Origin: an uncultured Eubacteriales bacterium
GTDB taxonomy: Bacteria > Bacillota > Clostridia > Oscillospirales > CAG-272
Reading direction: 5' to 3'
NCBI GenBank assembly: GCA_934486825.1
Contig: CAKSQF010000007.1
Coordinates: 41,168-105,167, forward strand
DNA length: 64,000 bases
The notes under the pieces were generated by a model, which was not told the DNA's origin, did no database searches, and worked only from the letters and a program-made list of their open reading frames with translations. The translations under genes and the position numbers were made by a program. Within the stretch, counting starts at the first letter, position 1, and each line of letters begins with the position of its first letter. Of the stretch, positions 17,855 to 27,124 are shown piece after piece.

Positions 17855-20467
17855 ATGAAAGAACTCGAAAAACAGTATTCCCCGAAGGAGACGGAAGACC
17901 GTCTGTATTCCTTCTGGAACGAGAAGGGCTACTTCACCCCCGACATAAACGACGGAAAACCCGCGTTTTCCATTGTCATTCCGCCCCCGAATGTCACCGG
18001 AAAGCTCCACATGGGACACGCTCTTGACGAAACATTACAGGACATTCTGACGCGTTTCAAGCGGATGCAGGGATACTCCACCCTCTGGCTTCCCGGCACC
18101 GACCACGCCGGAATCGCGACACAGATAAAGGTTGAGGAGGCTCTCCGCGTCAACGAAGGGCTTACGAGATACGATCTCGGACGCGACGAATTTCTGAAAC
18201 GTGTATGGGCATGGAAGGAGCAGTACGGCGGAAATATTATCAGGCAGCTCAAAAAGCTCGGCTCATCCTGCGACTGGTCGCGCCTCCGCTTCACCATGGA
18301 TGACGGCTGCTGCAAGGCGGTCCGCGAGGTCTTTGTCAACCTTTTCAACAAAGGACTTATCTATCGCGGAAACAGGATAATCAACTGGTGTCCGCACTGT
18401 CGCACGGCGCTTTCGGATGCCGAAGTCGAATATGCGGAGCAGCCCGGACACTTCTGGCACATCCGCTATCCGATCAGCGACGGAAGCGGCTATGTCGAAA
18501 TAGCGACCACCCGTCCCGAGACGCTGCTCGGAGACACTGCGGTCGCCGTAAATCCGAACGACGAAAGATACCGTTCACTTATCGGAAAAACGCTCATACT
18601 TCCCCTTGTCGGCAGAGAAATTCCGGTTATTGCCGATGATTATGTTGAACAGGATTTCGGAACCGGCTGTGTAAAGATCACACCTGCTCATGATCCGAAC
18701 GACTTCCTCGTAGGTCAGCGGCACAATCTCGCACAGATAAAAATTCTCGACGACGACGCGAAAATCAACTGTCCCGGCAGCAAATATCACGGAATGGACC
18801 GTTATGAAGCAAGGCGTGCCATGGTTGCCGACCTCGAAAGCGAAGGACTGCTTGTAAAGGTCGTCCCTCATTCGCACAATGTCGGAACCTGCTACCGCTG
18901 TCACAACACGGTTGAGCCGATGACATCGGATCAGTGGTTTGTAAAGATGGCTCCGCTTGCCGAACCGGCTATCGAAGCGGTAAAGAGCGGGGAGATAAAG
19001 TTCGAACCCGAGCGCTTTGCGACAAATTACTACCGCTGGATGGAAAATGTCCACGACTGGTGCATATCGCGCCAGCTCTGGTGGGGACACCGTATCCCCG
19101 CGTTCTACTGCGACAAATGCGGCAGAATGGTCGTATCGAAGGAAGACGTTCACGTCTGCCCCGACTGCGGCGGTGCAATGCGTCAGGAGGAGGACGTTCT
19201 TGACACATGGTTCTCGTCGGCTCTTTGGCCCTTCTCGACAATGGGCTGGCCCGAGCAGACCGAAACGCTGAAAAAATACTATCCGACATCGGTGCTTGTA
19301 ACCGGATACGACATCATATTCTTCTGGGTTGCGCGCATGATCTTCTCGGGAATCGAACACACCGGCAAAAAGCCGTTCTCGACCGTGTTCATTCACGGAC
19401 TTGTACGCGACGCGCAGGGTCGCAAGATGTCAAAATCGCTCGGAAACGGTATCGACCCGCTTGAAATCATTGACAAATACGGAGCGGATGCACTGCGCTT
19501 TGCGCTTGCGACCGGAAACGCGCCCGGAAACGACATGCGTTTCTCGGACGAAAAGCTTGAAGCGGCGCGCAATTTCAACAACAAGCTCTGGAATGCGGCG
19601 CGCTTCATCCTCATTAATCTTACGGTCGAAAAAGCGGAGCTTCCCCGCACCGACCGTCTCGAAACAGAGGACAGGTGGATACTTTCAAAATACAACAGAC
19701 TTGTCAGCGAGGTTACGGCAAATCTTGAAAACTACGAACTGGGCGTTGCGCTCGCAAAGCTCTACGATTTCACATGGGATGTCTTCTGCGACTGGTACAT
19801 TGAACTTGTCAAGCCGAGGCTTTCCTCCGGCGATGAAAATGCGCAGCAGGTACTCATCCACGTTATTACCGGAATCCTGAAGATGCTCCATCCATTCATT
19901 CCGTTCATAACCGAGGAAATCTGGCAATCCCTGCCTCATGACGGCGAATCGATAATGATATCCGACTGGCCGAGATACAGCGACGCTCTCTGCTTTGACA
20001 GTGAAGAGACTTCCATGGGAGCGGTAATCGATGCAATCCGTGCTATACGCAACCGCAGGCAGGAGATGAACGTCCCGCCCTCAAGGAAAGCGGCGCTGAC
20101 GGTTGTAACCGACCGCACCGACATTTTCAACGAAAAGAGCGAAAAGTTCTTCATCAAGCTCGCATCGGCATCGTCGATGGAGGTTGTCAGATCATACACA
20201 AGCGACACTGCCGTACAGATAGTAACAAGTGCGGCAACCATATTCATTCCGCTTGCCGAGATCGTTGACATTTCGAAGGAAAAGGCAAGACTTGAAGCCG
20301 AGCTGAAAAAGAACGACGGAGAGATCCTGCGTCTTGTCAAAAAGCTTGACAACCCCGGATTCATTGCAAACGCTCCCGAAGCGGTAGTTGCGGGAGAAAA
20401 AGCAAAGCTTGCAAAATACAGAGAAACCGCGGAAAAGATCAAAACCGCGCTTGAAAAGATCAAGTGA
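17855..20467 (+). CDS. valS: Valyl-tRNA synthetase
   Basis: Charges tRNA-Val with valine in the cytoplasm. The 870-residue length is normal. The class I motifs are PPPNVTGKLHMGHAL (HIGH, about residue 46) and KMSKSLGNG (KMSKS), with the editing-domain TTRPETLLGDTAVAV and a zinc-binding-like cysteine set around CDKCGRMV and CPDCGG. The C-terminus is the coiled-coil tRNA-binding arm (KEKARLEAELKK and onward). GGAAGG precedes the ATG. Expression is governed by the T-box leader upstream; a terminator follows. Confidence 0.98.
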   Translation: MKELEKQYSPKETEDRLYSFWNEKGYFTPDINDGKPAFSIVIPPPNVTGKLHMGHALDETLQDILTRFKRMQGYSTLWLPGTDHAGIATQIKVEEALRVNEGLTRYDLGRDEFLKRVWAWKEQYGGNIIRQLKKLGSSCDWSRLRFTMDDGCCKAVREVFVNLFNKGLIYRGNRIINWCPHCRTALSDAEVEYAEQPGHFWHIRYPISDGSGYVEIATTRPETLLGDTAVAVNPNDERYRSLIGKTLILPLVGREIPVIADDYVEQDFGTGCVKITPAHDPNDFLVGQRHNLAQIKILDDDAKINCPGSKYHGMDRYEARRAMVADLESEGLLVKVVPHSHNVGTCYRCHNTVEPMTSDQWFVKMAPLAEPAIEAVKSGEIKFEPERFATNYYRWMENVHDWCISRQLWWGHRIPAFYCDKCGRMVVSKEDVHVCPDCGGAMRQEEDVLDTWFSSALWPFSTMGWPEQTETLKKYYPTSVLVTGYDIIFFWVARMIFSGIEHTGKKPFSTVFIHGLVRDAQGRKMSKSLGNGIDPLEIIDKYGADALRFALATGNAPGNDMRFSDEKLEAARNFNNKLWNAARFILINLTVEKAELPRTDRLETEDRWILSKYNRLVSEVTANLENYELGVALAKLYDFTWDVFCDWYIELVKPRLSSGDENAQQVLIHVITGILKMLHPFIPFITEEIWQSLPHDGESIMISDWPRYSDALCFDSEETSMGAVIDAIRAIRNRRQEMNVPPSRKAALTVVTDRTDIFNEKSEKFFIKLASASSMEVVRSYTSDTAVQIVTSAATIFIPLAEIVDISKEKARLEAELKKNDGEILRLVKKLDNPGFIANAPEAVVAGEKAKLAKYRETAEKIKTALEKIK

Positions 20468-20482
20468 TAAAATCAAAGAACC

Positions 20483-20518
20483 AAAAACCGTATCGGGTAC
20501 ACCCGATACGGTTTTTTT
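20483..20518 (+). terminator. Rho-independent terminator after valS
   Basis: A perfect 16-bp stem (20483-20498 with 20501-20516) centred on the sequence CCGTATCGGGTACACCCGAT and ending in a T7 run. Confidence 0.92.
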
Positions 20519-20635
20519 ACTAATATCGTAATGCTGCACTGTTTTGACAGATTTTGCGCTTTCGGTATGCTATTATTCTTACGGTAGCTATTATTTACAA
20601 GATCAAGGATTTTATTCAGGAAAGGACTTGGTGAA

Positions 20636-20989
20636 ATGAAAACAGCAGGTGTAAAATGCGAAAGCGACGGCAAGGTCATGACGGTAACGATCGACGGTGA
20701 TATCGATCATCACAGCGCAAAATATATCAGAGAACAGATCGACAAAGCGATTTTTTACTGTCGTCCGAAGGAAATGATAATGGAGCTCGGCGGAGTCTCG
20801 TTCATGGATTCCTCAGGGCTTGGGCTGATTCTCGGAAGATTTACGAAAATGCGTGAGCTCGGCGGGAAGCTGATCCTCTCGAATCCCACAAAGCAGACCG
20901 AGAAAATACTCTCTCTTGCGGGAATCGGAAAGCTTATAGAGATCATACGCGGTGAAAAGACCCCGACGTCCGGTAAGGCAAAAGCGTAA
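20636..20989 (+). CDS. spoIIAA: Anti-sigma F factor antagonist SpoIIAA
   Basis: SpoIIAA releases sigma F from SpoIIAB in the forespore. The 117-residue STAS-domain protein has TIDGDIDHHSAKYIREQID and the phosphorylation motif FMDSSGLGLILGR, with Ser59/Ser60 at the site modified by SpoIIAB. The C-terminal ten residues are a basic tail beyond the STAS fold. It is the first gene of spoIIAA-spoIIAB-sigF. A TTGACA with a TATGCT 16 bases later lies at about 20543-20570; the SigH/Spo0A sites expected in Bacillus are not obvious, though TGTCAAA on the reverse strand there is close to a Spo0A box. Confidence 0.95.
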   Translation: MKTAGVKCESDGKVMTVTIDGDIDHHSAKYIREQIDKAIFYCRPKEMIMELGGVSFMDSSGLGLILGRFTKMRELGGKLILSNPTKQTEKILSLAGIGKLIEIIRGEKTPTSGKAKA

Positions 20990-21033
20990 AACACATAAGA
21001 CTTAAAAAGCAGTGAAAGGAATGGAAATCACAA

Positions 21034-21480
21034 ATGAAAAAAACGGTAATCAATCAGATGCGACTTGAATTTGTCGCCATATCCGAAAATGAATGTTTTG
21101 CAAGGCAGGTCGTTTCGGCTTTTGCCGCCGAACTTGATCCGACGCTTGAAGAGATCGCCGATCTGCGTGTAATTATTTCGGAGGCGGTAACAAACTGCAT
21201 AGTACATGCATACAAGGGCAGACCGATCGGGACGGTCGATATCGCCGTACGATGCTATGATGACAGAACCCTGCGCATACGGATACGCGACAGGGGATGC
21301 GGAATCAGCGACATTGAACGGTGTATGGAGCCTTTATACACAACCGATCCCGACGGAGAGCGCGGAGGCATGGGCTTCCCGATAATGAAATCGCTCGCAG
21401 ACAAGCTGTCGGTAGTGTCGCACCCGGACAAGGGCACGCTCATCACGATCACGAAAAAATTCGGCAGGCATGACGCATAA
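21034..21480 (+). CDS. spoIIAB: Anti-sigma F factor / serine kinase SpoIIAB
   Basis: SpoIIAB binds sigma F and phosphorylates SpoIIAA. The 148-residue GHKL ATPase has the N-box EAVTNCIVHAYKG, the G1 box IRDRGCGISD, and GGMGFPIMKSLADKL. The start ATG follows a GAAAGGA site 15-20 bases upstream. It lies between spoIIAA and sigF with gaps of 44 and 36 bases, the conserved operon order. Confidence 0.96.
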   Translation: MKKTVINQMRLEFVAISENECFARQVVSAFAAELDPTLEEIADLRVIISEAVTNCIVHAYKGRPIGTVDIAVRCYDDRTLRIRIRDRGCGISDIERCMEPLYTTDPDGERGGMGFPIMKSLADKLSVVSHPDKGTLITITKKFGRHDA

Positions 21481-21516
21481 TACATATTTTCGTGAGAGAA
21501 TCGGGAGGGGATGCAC

Positions 21517-22230
21517 ATGCCACAGAGCAACGCCGAATTGCTCAGACGGCTCGGTGACGGCGACGAATCGGCACTTGAGACCATAATCGAACAAAACATA
21601 GGGCTTGTACGGACGGTCGCCAAAAGATTTGCCGATCGCGGGACCGAATTTGACGATCTTATGCAGATAGGAACCATCGGGCTTATGCGCGCGGCAAGAT
21701 CGTTTGATTTTTCGTTCGGATGCATGTTTTCAACATATGCCGTCCCCCTTATCATCGGTGAGATAAGACGTTTTCTGCGTGACGACGGTCTTATAAAGGT
21801 AAGCCGTTCGGTAAAGACCGAAGGTGCCTTCATTATGCGAAAAAAGGAAGAGTTCACAACAAAAAACGGGCGTGAGCCGACAATATCGGAGCTTGCGTGC
21901 GAATGTTCGATAAGCAGTGAAGAAGTAATGCTGACAATGGAAGCGATAAGTCCGGTCCACTCGCTTTCCGAGCGTGTCGGCTCGGCTGAGGACGGGTGCA
22001 CTCTCGAAAACTTCATCGGCGACCGCGAAAACCCGATTGAAAGTCTGACCGACAGACTTGCGCTCAGGCAGGCAATATCAAAGCTTTCTCCGTGCAGGCA
22101 GCAGATCGTGAATCTGCGCTACTTCCGCAACATGTCACAGCAACAGACGGGAGCCATCCTCGGACTTACGCAGGTCAAGGTATCGAGAGAAGAAAAGAAA
22201 ATCCTCGAAGAACTACGAAAATCACTTTGA
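21517..22230 (+). CDS. sigF: RNA polymerase sporulation sigma factor SigF
   Basis: Sigma F directs the first forespore-specific transcription. The protein has region 2 (EFDDLMQIGTIGLMRAARSFD and FSTYAVPLIIGEIRRFLRDD), region 3 and region 4 ending in MSQQQTGAILGLTQVKVSREE. I choose ATG 21517 (237 residues): GGAGGGG stands six bases before it, while the upstream ATG at 21511 directly abuts that site. This gene is the strongest evidence that the organism forms endospores. Confidence 0.96.
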   Translation: MPQSNAELLRRLGDGDESALETIIEQNIGLVRTVAKRFADRGTEFDDLMQIGTIGLMRAARSFDFSFGCMFSTYAVPLIIGEIRRFLRDDGLIKVSRSVKTEGAFIMRKKEEFTTKNGREPTISELACECSISSEEVMLTMEAISPVHSLSERVGSAEDGCTLENFIGDRENPIESLTDRLALRQAISKLSPCRQQIVNLRYFRNMSQQQTGAILGLTQVKVSREEKKILEELRKSL

Positions 22231-22267
22231 AACGGACAAACATTGACGGATTTTTCTGCTTTTTCTA

Positions 22268-22296
22268 TTGACAAAGCCGCTTTTTTTATGTATAAT
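22268..22296 (+). promoter_or_regulatory. Sigma-A-type promoter of the DUF177 gene
   Basis: TTGACA (22268-22273), 17-base spacer, TATAAT (22291-22296), 41 bases before the ATG. Confidence 0.85.
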
Positions 22297-22337
22297 GATC
22301 GATGCAACACTTTCGACTGTTATTACGGAGGAAACAT

Positions 22338-22835
22338 ATGCAGATCGACATCCGGACCGTTATAGGCGCTGACAATTCAGAGCTTGAATTTGAATACGAC
22401 ACGCCGTCACCCGAGGCTATTCCGGACGTCAGGTTCGGCGAGAACATGCACATCTCCGGAAAAGTCTGCAACAAAGCGGGCTACATGACCGTCGGTGCAA
22501 CCGTAAAGCTTCCCTACTCCACTCACTGTGCACGTTGCTTCAAAGAAATATCAGGTGTTTTCACATTTGATTTTGAAAAGCCGATAGCCGCAAAGGGAAT
22601 TCTTTCGGACGAAGATACCGACGATTATCTCCTGATTGAAAAATCGTCAATAGACCCCGATTCCGCCATTCGCGAAGCGATTCTCCTTGATTTTCCGATG
22701 ATCTTCCTTTGCAAAAACGATTGCAGGGGTCTGTGTGCAAAATGCGGTGCCGATCTCAACGACGGAGACTGCGGTTGCCCGAAAAAAGAGATCGATCCGA
22801 GGCTTGCAATTTTGGGCAAACTACTTGACAAATAA
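22338..22835 (+). CDS. DUF177 (YceD) family protein
   Basis: A 165-residue protein of the YceD/DUF177 family, associated in other bacteria and plants with 23S rRNA accumulation and almost always encoded just before rpmF, as here. The C-terminal part has FLCKNDCRGLCAKCG and GDCGCPKKEIDPR, the cysteine-rich signature of the family. The start is ATG 22338 after a clear GGAGG; an upstream ATG at 22302 lacks a site. Confidence 0.92.
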   Translation: MQIDIRTVIGADNSELEFEYDTPSPEAIPDVRFGENMHISGKVCNKAGYMTVGATVKLPYSTHCARCFKEISGVFTFDFEKPIAAKGILSDEDTDDYLLIEKSSIDPDSAIREAILLDFPMIFLCKNDCRGLCAKCGADLNDGDCGCPKKEIDPRLAILGKLLDK

Positions 22836-22853
22836 AAAAAAGTGTTGTATAAT
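22825..22853 (+). promoter_or_regulatory. Sigma-A-type promoter of rpmF
   Basis: TTGACA (22825-22830), 17-base spacer, TATAAT (22848-22853). The -35 lies inside the last codons of the DUF177 gene, giving rpmF its own promoter. Confidence 0.8.
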
Positions 22854-22894
22854 GTGATTTAGGTATGTAACAGGTTTATAGGAGGTGTACATTC

Positions 22895-23077
22895 ATGGCA
22901 GTACCAAAGAGAAAAGTATCAAAAGCAAGACGCGACAAGAGACGCTCCAGCGTTTGGAAGCTTGAGGCTCCCCAGATACAGAAATGCCCGAAGTGCGGTG
23001 AATATGTTCTCGCTCACAGAGTTTGCAAGAACTGCGGAACCTACAACGGCAAAGAAATTTTGAAGGTTGAAGCTTGA
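22895..23077 (+). CDS. rpmF: 50S ribosomal protein L32
   Basis: A 60-residue L32 beginning AVPKRKVSKARRDKRRS and carrying the zinc ribbon CPKCGEYVLAHRVCKNCG, so this is the zinc-binding form. An AGGAGGTG site precedes the ATG. Unlike the common arrangement, plsX and the fatty acid genes do not follow; a terminator hairpin lies at 23112-23141. Confidence 0.98.
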   Translation: MAVPKRKVSKARRDKRRSSVWKLEAPQIQKCPKCGEYVLAHRVCKNCGTYNGKEILKVEA

Positions 23078-23111
23078 TTGTCAACTGATTACAGTTTAAT
23101 GAAGCGTTTTT

Positions 23112-23145
23112 GGGGCGTGTTTCCTTCAGTGAACACGCCCCGATT
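23112..23145 (+). terminator. Hairpin after rpmF
   Basis: GGGGCGTGTT (23112-23121) pairs with AACACGCCCC (23132-23141). The T run after it is weak (GATTTG), so termination may be partial. Confidence 0.65.
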
Positions 23146-23181
23146 TGCTACCTGACAAAATCAGCAAAAAGGCGGTTTCCA

Positions 23182-24507
23182 ATGGTCACAGTCAAATCGG
23201 TAGATGCGGGATCGCTTGCCGACAAAGCGGGCATCCTTGCGGGCGACATAATTATATCGATAAACCGGAACGACATCCGTGATGTCCTTGATTACAGATA
23301 TTACATAACCGAAAAAAAGATCACGCTCCTTATCCACCGCGGTCCCGAGCTTTTCCCCGTCGAAATAAAGAAGGGCGAATACGACGATATAGGTCTTGAG
23401 TTTGAGACATTTCTCATGGACAAGAAGCAGACCTGCCGCAACAAATGCATATTCTGCTTTATCGATCAGAACCCGGAAGGCATGCGTGACACCATATATT
23501 TCAAGGACGACGACTCCCGTCTGTCGTTTCTGATGGGCAATTACATCACCCTGACCAACATGTCGGACGAGGACATTGACCGCATTATCAAAATGAAAAT
23601 GTCACCGATAAACATATCGGTACACACTACCGACCCCGGACTCAGATGCAAAATGCTGAACAACCGATTTGCCGGGAAGGTTCTGCCGTATATCCGACGG
23701 CTCGTCGAAGGAGGGATCACGGTAAACGCGCAGATCGTACTATGCAAAGGAGTAAACGACGGCGATGCCCTCATAAAAACACTGACCGATCTCGGTGCGC
23801 TTTATCCGGGAATCGGCAGCATAGCGGTCGTTCCCGCGGGAATTACCGCGCATCGCAAAGGACTTTATCCGCTTGAGCCGTTGTCCGCAGAGGATGCGGG
23901 CAATGCGATTGATATAATTGACTCGTTCGGGGACAGATTCATTAAAGAGTACGGTGTCAGGCTTTGCTATCCGTCAGATGAATTTTTTCTTACTGCCGGA
24001 CGTCCAATGCCCGACGAGGAATACTACGGCGGTTATCCGCAGATAGAAAACGGCGTCGGAATGATACGGTCCATGCAGAGCGAATTTGACATTGCGCTCG
24101 GTCAGACCGACACCCCGACCTGCAAAAAGCCGTTTTATTTTTCGGTCGCAACCGGAGATGCCGCATACGGATTCATTGATTCATTAACCGAGCGTCTGTG
24201 CGAAGCCTTCCCCGACACACTGCACGGGAAGGTTTACCGCATAAAAAACGACTTTTTCGGTCATACGATAACGGTTGCGGGACTTATCTGCGGCTGTGAT
24301 CTGATAAATCAGCTATCGGGCAAGGATCTCGGCAGCAGGCTGTTCGTATCCTCATCAATGGTCCGCGACGAAGGCAATCTTTTTCTTGACGATGTTTCGG
24401 TAGAGGATGCCGAAAAAGCTCTCGGTGTCGATATAATTACAGTCGATGCCGACGGATTTGATTTTATCGACAAAATAATCGGAGAAGCAGAAAAGAGCAA
24501 CGGTTAA
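23182..24507 (+). CDS. DUF512 PDZ / radical-SAM-like iron-sulfur protein
   Basis: A 441-residue protein of the DUF512 family, conserved in anaerobic Clostridia; the function is not established. The N-terminal PDZ-like domain (about 1-70) holds DAGSLADKAGILAGDIIISI. It is followed by CRNKCIFCFIDQNPEGMRDTIYFKDDD, a CxxxCxxC motif like that of radical SAM enzymes, and a C-terminal DUF512 region. The start is ATG 23182 after AAGGCGG; upstream codons overlap the rpmF terminator. It is often a neighbour of der and plsY in Clostridia, as here. Confidence 0.9.
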   Translation: MVTVKSVDAGSLADKAGILAGDIIISINRNDIRDVLDYRYYITEKKITLLIHRGPELFPVEIKKGEYDDIGLEFETFLMDKKQTCRNKCIFCFIDQNPEGMRDTIYFKDDDSRLSFLMGNYITLTNMSDEDIDRIIKMKMSPINISVHTTDPGLRCKMLNNRFAGKVLPYIRRLVEGGITVNAQIVLCKGVNDGDALIKTLTDLGALYPGIGSIAVVPAGITAHRKGLYPLEPLSAEDAGNAIDIIDSFGDRFIKEYGVRLCYPSDEFFLTAGRPMPDEEYYGGYPQIENGVGMIRSMQSEFDIALGQTDTPTCKKPFYFSVATGDAAYGFIDSLTERLCEAFPDTLHGKVYRIKNDFFGHTITVAGLICGCDLINQLSGKDLGSRLFVSSSMVRDEGNLFLDDVSVEDAEKALGVDIITVDADGFDFIDKIIGEAEKSNG

Positions 24508-24540
24508 TTTCAGTTTTATTGAAAGGAATGGTACAAAGAG

Positions 24541-25875
24541 ATGAGCAAACCGATAGTAGCGATAGTGGGACGTCCGAACGTCGGAAAGTCCACACTGTTC
24601 AACAAGCTTGCGGGAGAACGCATCTCCATTGTTGAGGACACTCCCGGTGTTACACGCGACCGCATATACTACGAGGTCGAATGGCGCGGCAGAGAATTCA
24701 TGCTTATCGATACGGGGGGAATAGAGCCTACCTGTGATGATATAATTCTGAAGCACATGCGCATGCAGGCACAGATAGCGATCGACAGCGCCGATGTCAT
24801 AATTTTCATGTGCGACATCCGTGCGGGGCTGACAGCCGACGACCGCGATATCTCGCGCATGCTGCTGCGCTCGGGGAAACCGGTCGTTGTAGCCGTAAAC
24901 AAATGCGACTCGGTCGGAGCACTTCATGCGGAGTTTTATGAATTTTACGAGCTCGGATTCCAGACCGATCCGGTAGCGATATCATCGGTTCACGGAAGCG
25001 GAACCGGCGATCTGCTCGACTCGGTATACTCATTCTTCCCTCCCGAAGACAAAACCGACGAGGATGACGACAGGATAAAAGTCGCCGTTATCGGAAAGCC
25101 CAACGCCGGCAAATCGTCGATCATCAACAGAATCCTCGGCGAAGACAGGCTTATCGTATCCGACATTGCGGGCACAACGCGCGATGCGATCGACACGAGC
25201 GTCAAAAACGCACACGGCTCATTTACATTCATCGACACCGCCGGCATACGCCGCCAGTCAAAGATCGAAGACCGCATCGAAAAGTATTCGGTTCTCCGTG
25301 CCAAAATGGCTGTCGATCGCGCCGATGTATGTCTAATAATGATTGACGCGTCGCAGGGGATAACCGAGCAGGACGAGAAAATTGCAGGACTTGCGCATGA
25401 CGCCGGCAAAGCCTCGATAATCATCGTGAACAAATGGGATCTTATAGAAAAGGACAATTCGACCGTAAAAGAATTTACCGAAAAGATTCGAAATGCCCTG
25501 TCATACATGACCTATGCGCCGATCATTTTCGTATCAGCCAAGACGGGACAGCGCATCGAAAACATATTCGAATCGATCGTCTATATTTACAATCAGTCAT
25601 GCATGAGAGTCACCACCGGCATGCTCAACGACATGCTTGCCGACGCGCAGGCGCGCGTACAGCCGCCGTCCGACAAGGGACGCCGACTCAAGATATATTA
25701 CATGACGCAGGTAGGAGTCAAGCCGCCTTCATTCGTTATATTCTGCAACGATGCGAGGCTGTTCCATTTTTCATATCAGAGATACATCGAAAATCAGCTC
25801 AGAGGTGTGTTCGGATTCAACGGAACGCCGATCAGACTCAATATCCGCATGAAGGGTGACGACGGAGGAGTATAA
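24541..25875 (+). CDS. der: Ribosome-associated GTPase Der (EngA)
   Basis: Der is an essential GTPase for assembly of the large ribosomal subunit. The 444-residue protein has two G domains: GRPNVGKSTLFNKLAGERISIVEDTPGVTRD with NKCD, and GKPNAGKSSIINRILGEDRLIVSDIAGTTRD with NKWD. A KH-like domain (about 355-444) ends the protein. GAAAGGAA precedes the ATG. The stop codon overlaps the plsY start by one base (TAATG). Confidence 0.98.
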   Translation: MSKPIVAIVGRPNVGKSTLFNKLAGERISIVEDTPGVTRDRIYYEVEWRGREFMLIDTGGIEPTCDDIILKHMRMQAQIAIDSADVIIFMCDIRAGLTADDRDISRMLLRSGKPVVVAVNKCDSVGALHAEFYEFYELGFQTDPVAISSVHGSGTGDLLDSVYSFFPPEDKTDEDDDRIKVAVIGKPNAGKSSIINRILGEDRLIVSDIAGTTRDAIDTSVKNAHGSFTFIDTAGIRRQSKIEDRIEKYSVLRAKMAVDRADVCLIMIDASQGITEQDEKIAGLAHDAGKASIIIVNKWDLIEKDNSTVKEFTEKIRNALSYMTYAPIIFVSAKTGQRIENIFESIVYIYNQSCMRVTTGMLNDMLADAQARVQPPSDKGRRLKIYYMTQVGVKPPSFVIFCNDARLFHFSYQRYIENQLRGVFGFNGTPIRLNIRMKGDDGGV

Positions 25876-26714
25876 TGGATCTTTTTCTTTACAAGCTCTT
25901 TTTCAACGGCGATCCGACACCCGGAAAAATAACAAAGGCTTTTGGGATAACGGTCAGCGAAAGCGGAATTTCGTCCGCGCACCCGATATGGCTGCTCGCG
26001 CTTATCACTCTCGGCTTTGCGATTTTCGGCTACCTGATCGGAAGTCTCAATTTTTCCCTGCTCATATCAAAGCACGTTTTTCACGATGATGTGAGGCGGC
26101 ACGGAAGTCACAATGCGGGAAGCACAAACATGAAGCGGGTATTCGGACTCAGTGCGGGACTTATGACCCTGCTCGGCGACGCTCTTAAAGGAGCCGTGGC
26201 AGCGCTGATACCGATGCTGCTTATCGGACACACCGCCGGGTATATTGCGGGCTTCTTCTGCATACTCGGGCATTGCTTTCCGATATTTTTCAAATTCAAG
26301 GGCGGCAAAGGTGTTGCGACGTCAATAGGAGTGATTCTTGCCGCCGACCCGATCGTGGGAATTATAATACTTATAATTTTCGCTGTCACTGTTGTCGGCA
26401 CAAAATATGTATCGCTCGGGTCGATCATCTCCGCACTGCTCTTCCCCCTCATCCTCGACCGCGTTTATTCGCTTTCCTTCGGAGGGGACGTGCATCCGCC
26501 GATGCTCATGATCGTTTCGGCTCTCCTTATAACGATATCGGTCGTCGTCGCGCATCACGAAAACATAAAGCGTCTGCTTTCGGGAACCGAAAGCAAATTC
26601 AGCTTCAGAAAGAAGCCTGATACGGGAGGTGCTTCCCCCGAAAAGAGCTCTTCCCGTTCACTGCATCACATTGATGATGATGACGATGACGTTTCCGATG
26701 ACAAAAAGGATTAA
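25875..26714 (+). CDS. plsY: Glycerol-3-phosphate acyltransferase PlsY with extra N- and C-terminal parts
   Basis: PlsY uses acyl-phosphate to acylate glycerol 3-phosphate, the first step of phospholipid synthesis, in the membrane. Motif 1 GSLNFSLLISK, motif 2 RRHGSHNAGSTNMKRVFG and motif 3 KFKGGKGVATSIGV are present among five or more helices. At 279 residues it is longer than the usual 190-210: about 35 extra residues precede the first family helix, and a soluble tail after about residue 225 ends in a run of Asp (DDDDDDVSDD). The start overlaps the der stop, and no better start is visible. Confidence 0.93.
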   Translation: MDLFLYKLFFNGDPTPGKITKAFGITVSESGISSAHPIWLLALITLGFAIFGYLIGSLNFSLLISKHVFHDDVRRHGSHNAGSTNMKRVFGLSAGLMTLLGDALKGAVAALIPMLLIGHTAGYIAGFFCILGHCFPIFFKFKGGKGVATSIGVILAADPIVGIIILIIFAVTVVGTKYVSLGSIISALLFPLILDRVYSLSFGGDVHPPMLMIVSALLITISVVVAHHENIKRLLSGTESKFSFRKKPDTGGASPEKSSSRSLHHIDDDDDDVSDDKKD

Positions 26715-26748
26715 AACCATAAATTTTATAGTTTTTTTTAAATAACTA

Positions 26749-26777
26749 TTGCATTTTTCAAAAATATATGCTATAAT
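26749..26777 (+). promoter_or_regulatory. Sigma-A-type promoter of rpmB
   Basis: TTGCAT (26749-26754), 17-base spacer, TATAAT (26772-26777), in an A/T-rich gap after plsY. Confidence 0.8.
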
Positions 26778-26821
26778 ATCACACGTTGACTTGATAAGAA
26801 TGTTAAATGGAGGTGTAGAGT

Positions 26822-27124
26822 ATGGCTAAATGTGAACTCTGCGGAAAAAGCGTTGTATTCGGTGCAAATGTATCTCACTCCAACCGCAAGACTAACAGAG
26901 CATGGAAGCCGAACATCAGGAAAGTGAAAGCTGATATAAACGGAACTCACAAGACCGTCTATGTATGCTCCCGTTGCCTGCGTTCGGGTAAGTTGAACCG
27001 TGTCCGGACCGAAGTCAAGGTCAAGACTGCGATTGCTCCCGAAGTTACCGAAGTTGTTGAAGAAGTTGTTGCTGTCGAGCCTGCTGTAGAGGCAGTTACC
27101 GAAGTTTCGGCTGATAACGCATAA
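26822..27124 (+). CDS. rpmB: 50S ribosomal protein L28 with acidic C-terminal tail
   Basis: The first 62 or so residues are a standard zinc-type L28: AKCELCGKSVVFGANVSHSNRKTNRAW, and CSRCLRSGKLNR. It is 100 residues long because of a repetitive acidic tail of about 30 residues (VTEVVEEVVAVEP and AVEAVTEVS). Such tails occur in some Clostridia but are not part of the ribosomal fold. An AGGTG site precedes the ATG. The stop overlaps the next ATG (TAATG). Confidence 0.95.
   Translation: MAKCELCGKSVVFGANVSHSNRKTNRAWKPNIRKVKADINGTHKTVYVCSRCLRSGKLNRVRTEVKVKTAIAPEVTEVVEEVVAVEPAVEAVTEVSADNA

Noticed and set aside
23110..23181. Upstream extension of the DUF512 protein
   Set aside because: The extra codons cover the hairpin after rpmF and lack a ribosome site, while ATG 23182 has AAGGCGG.
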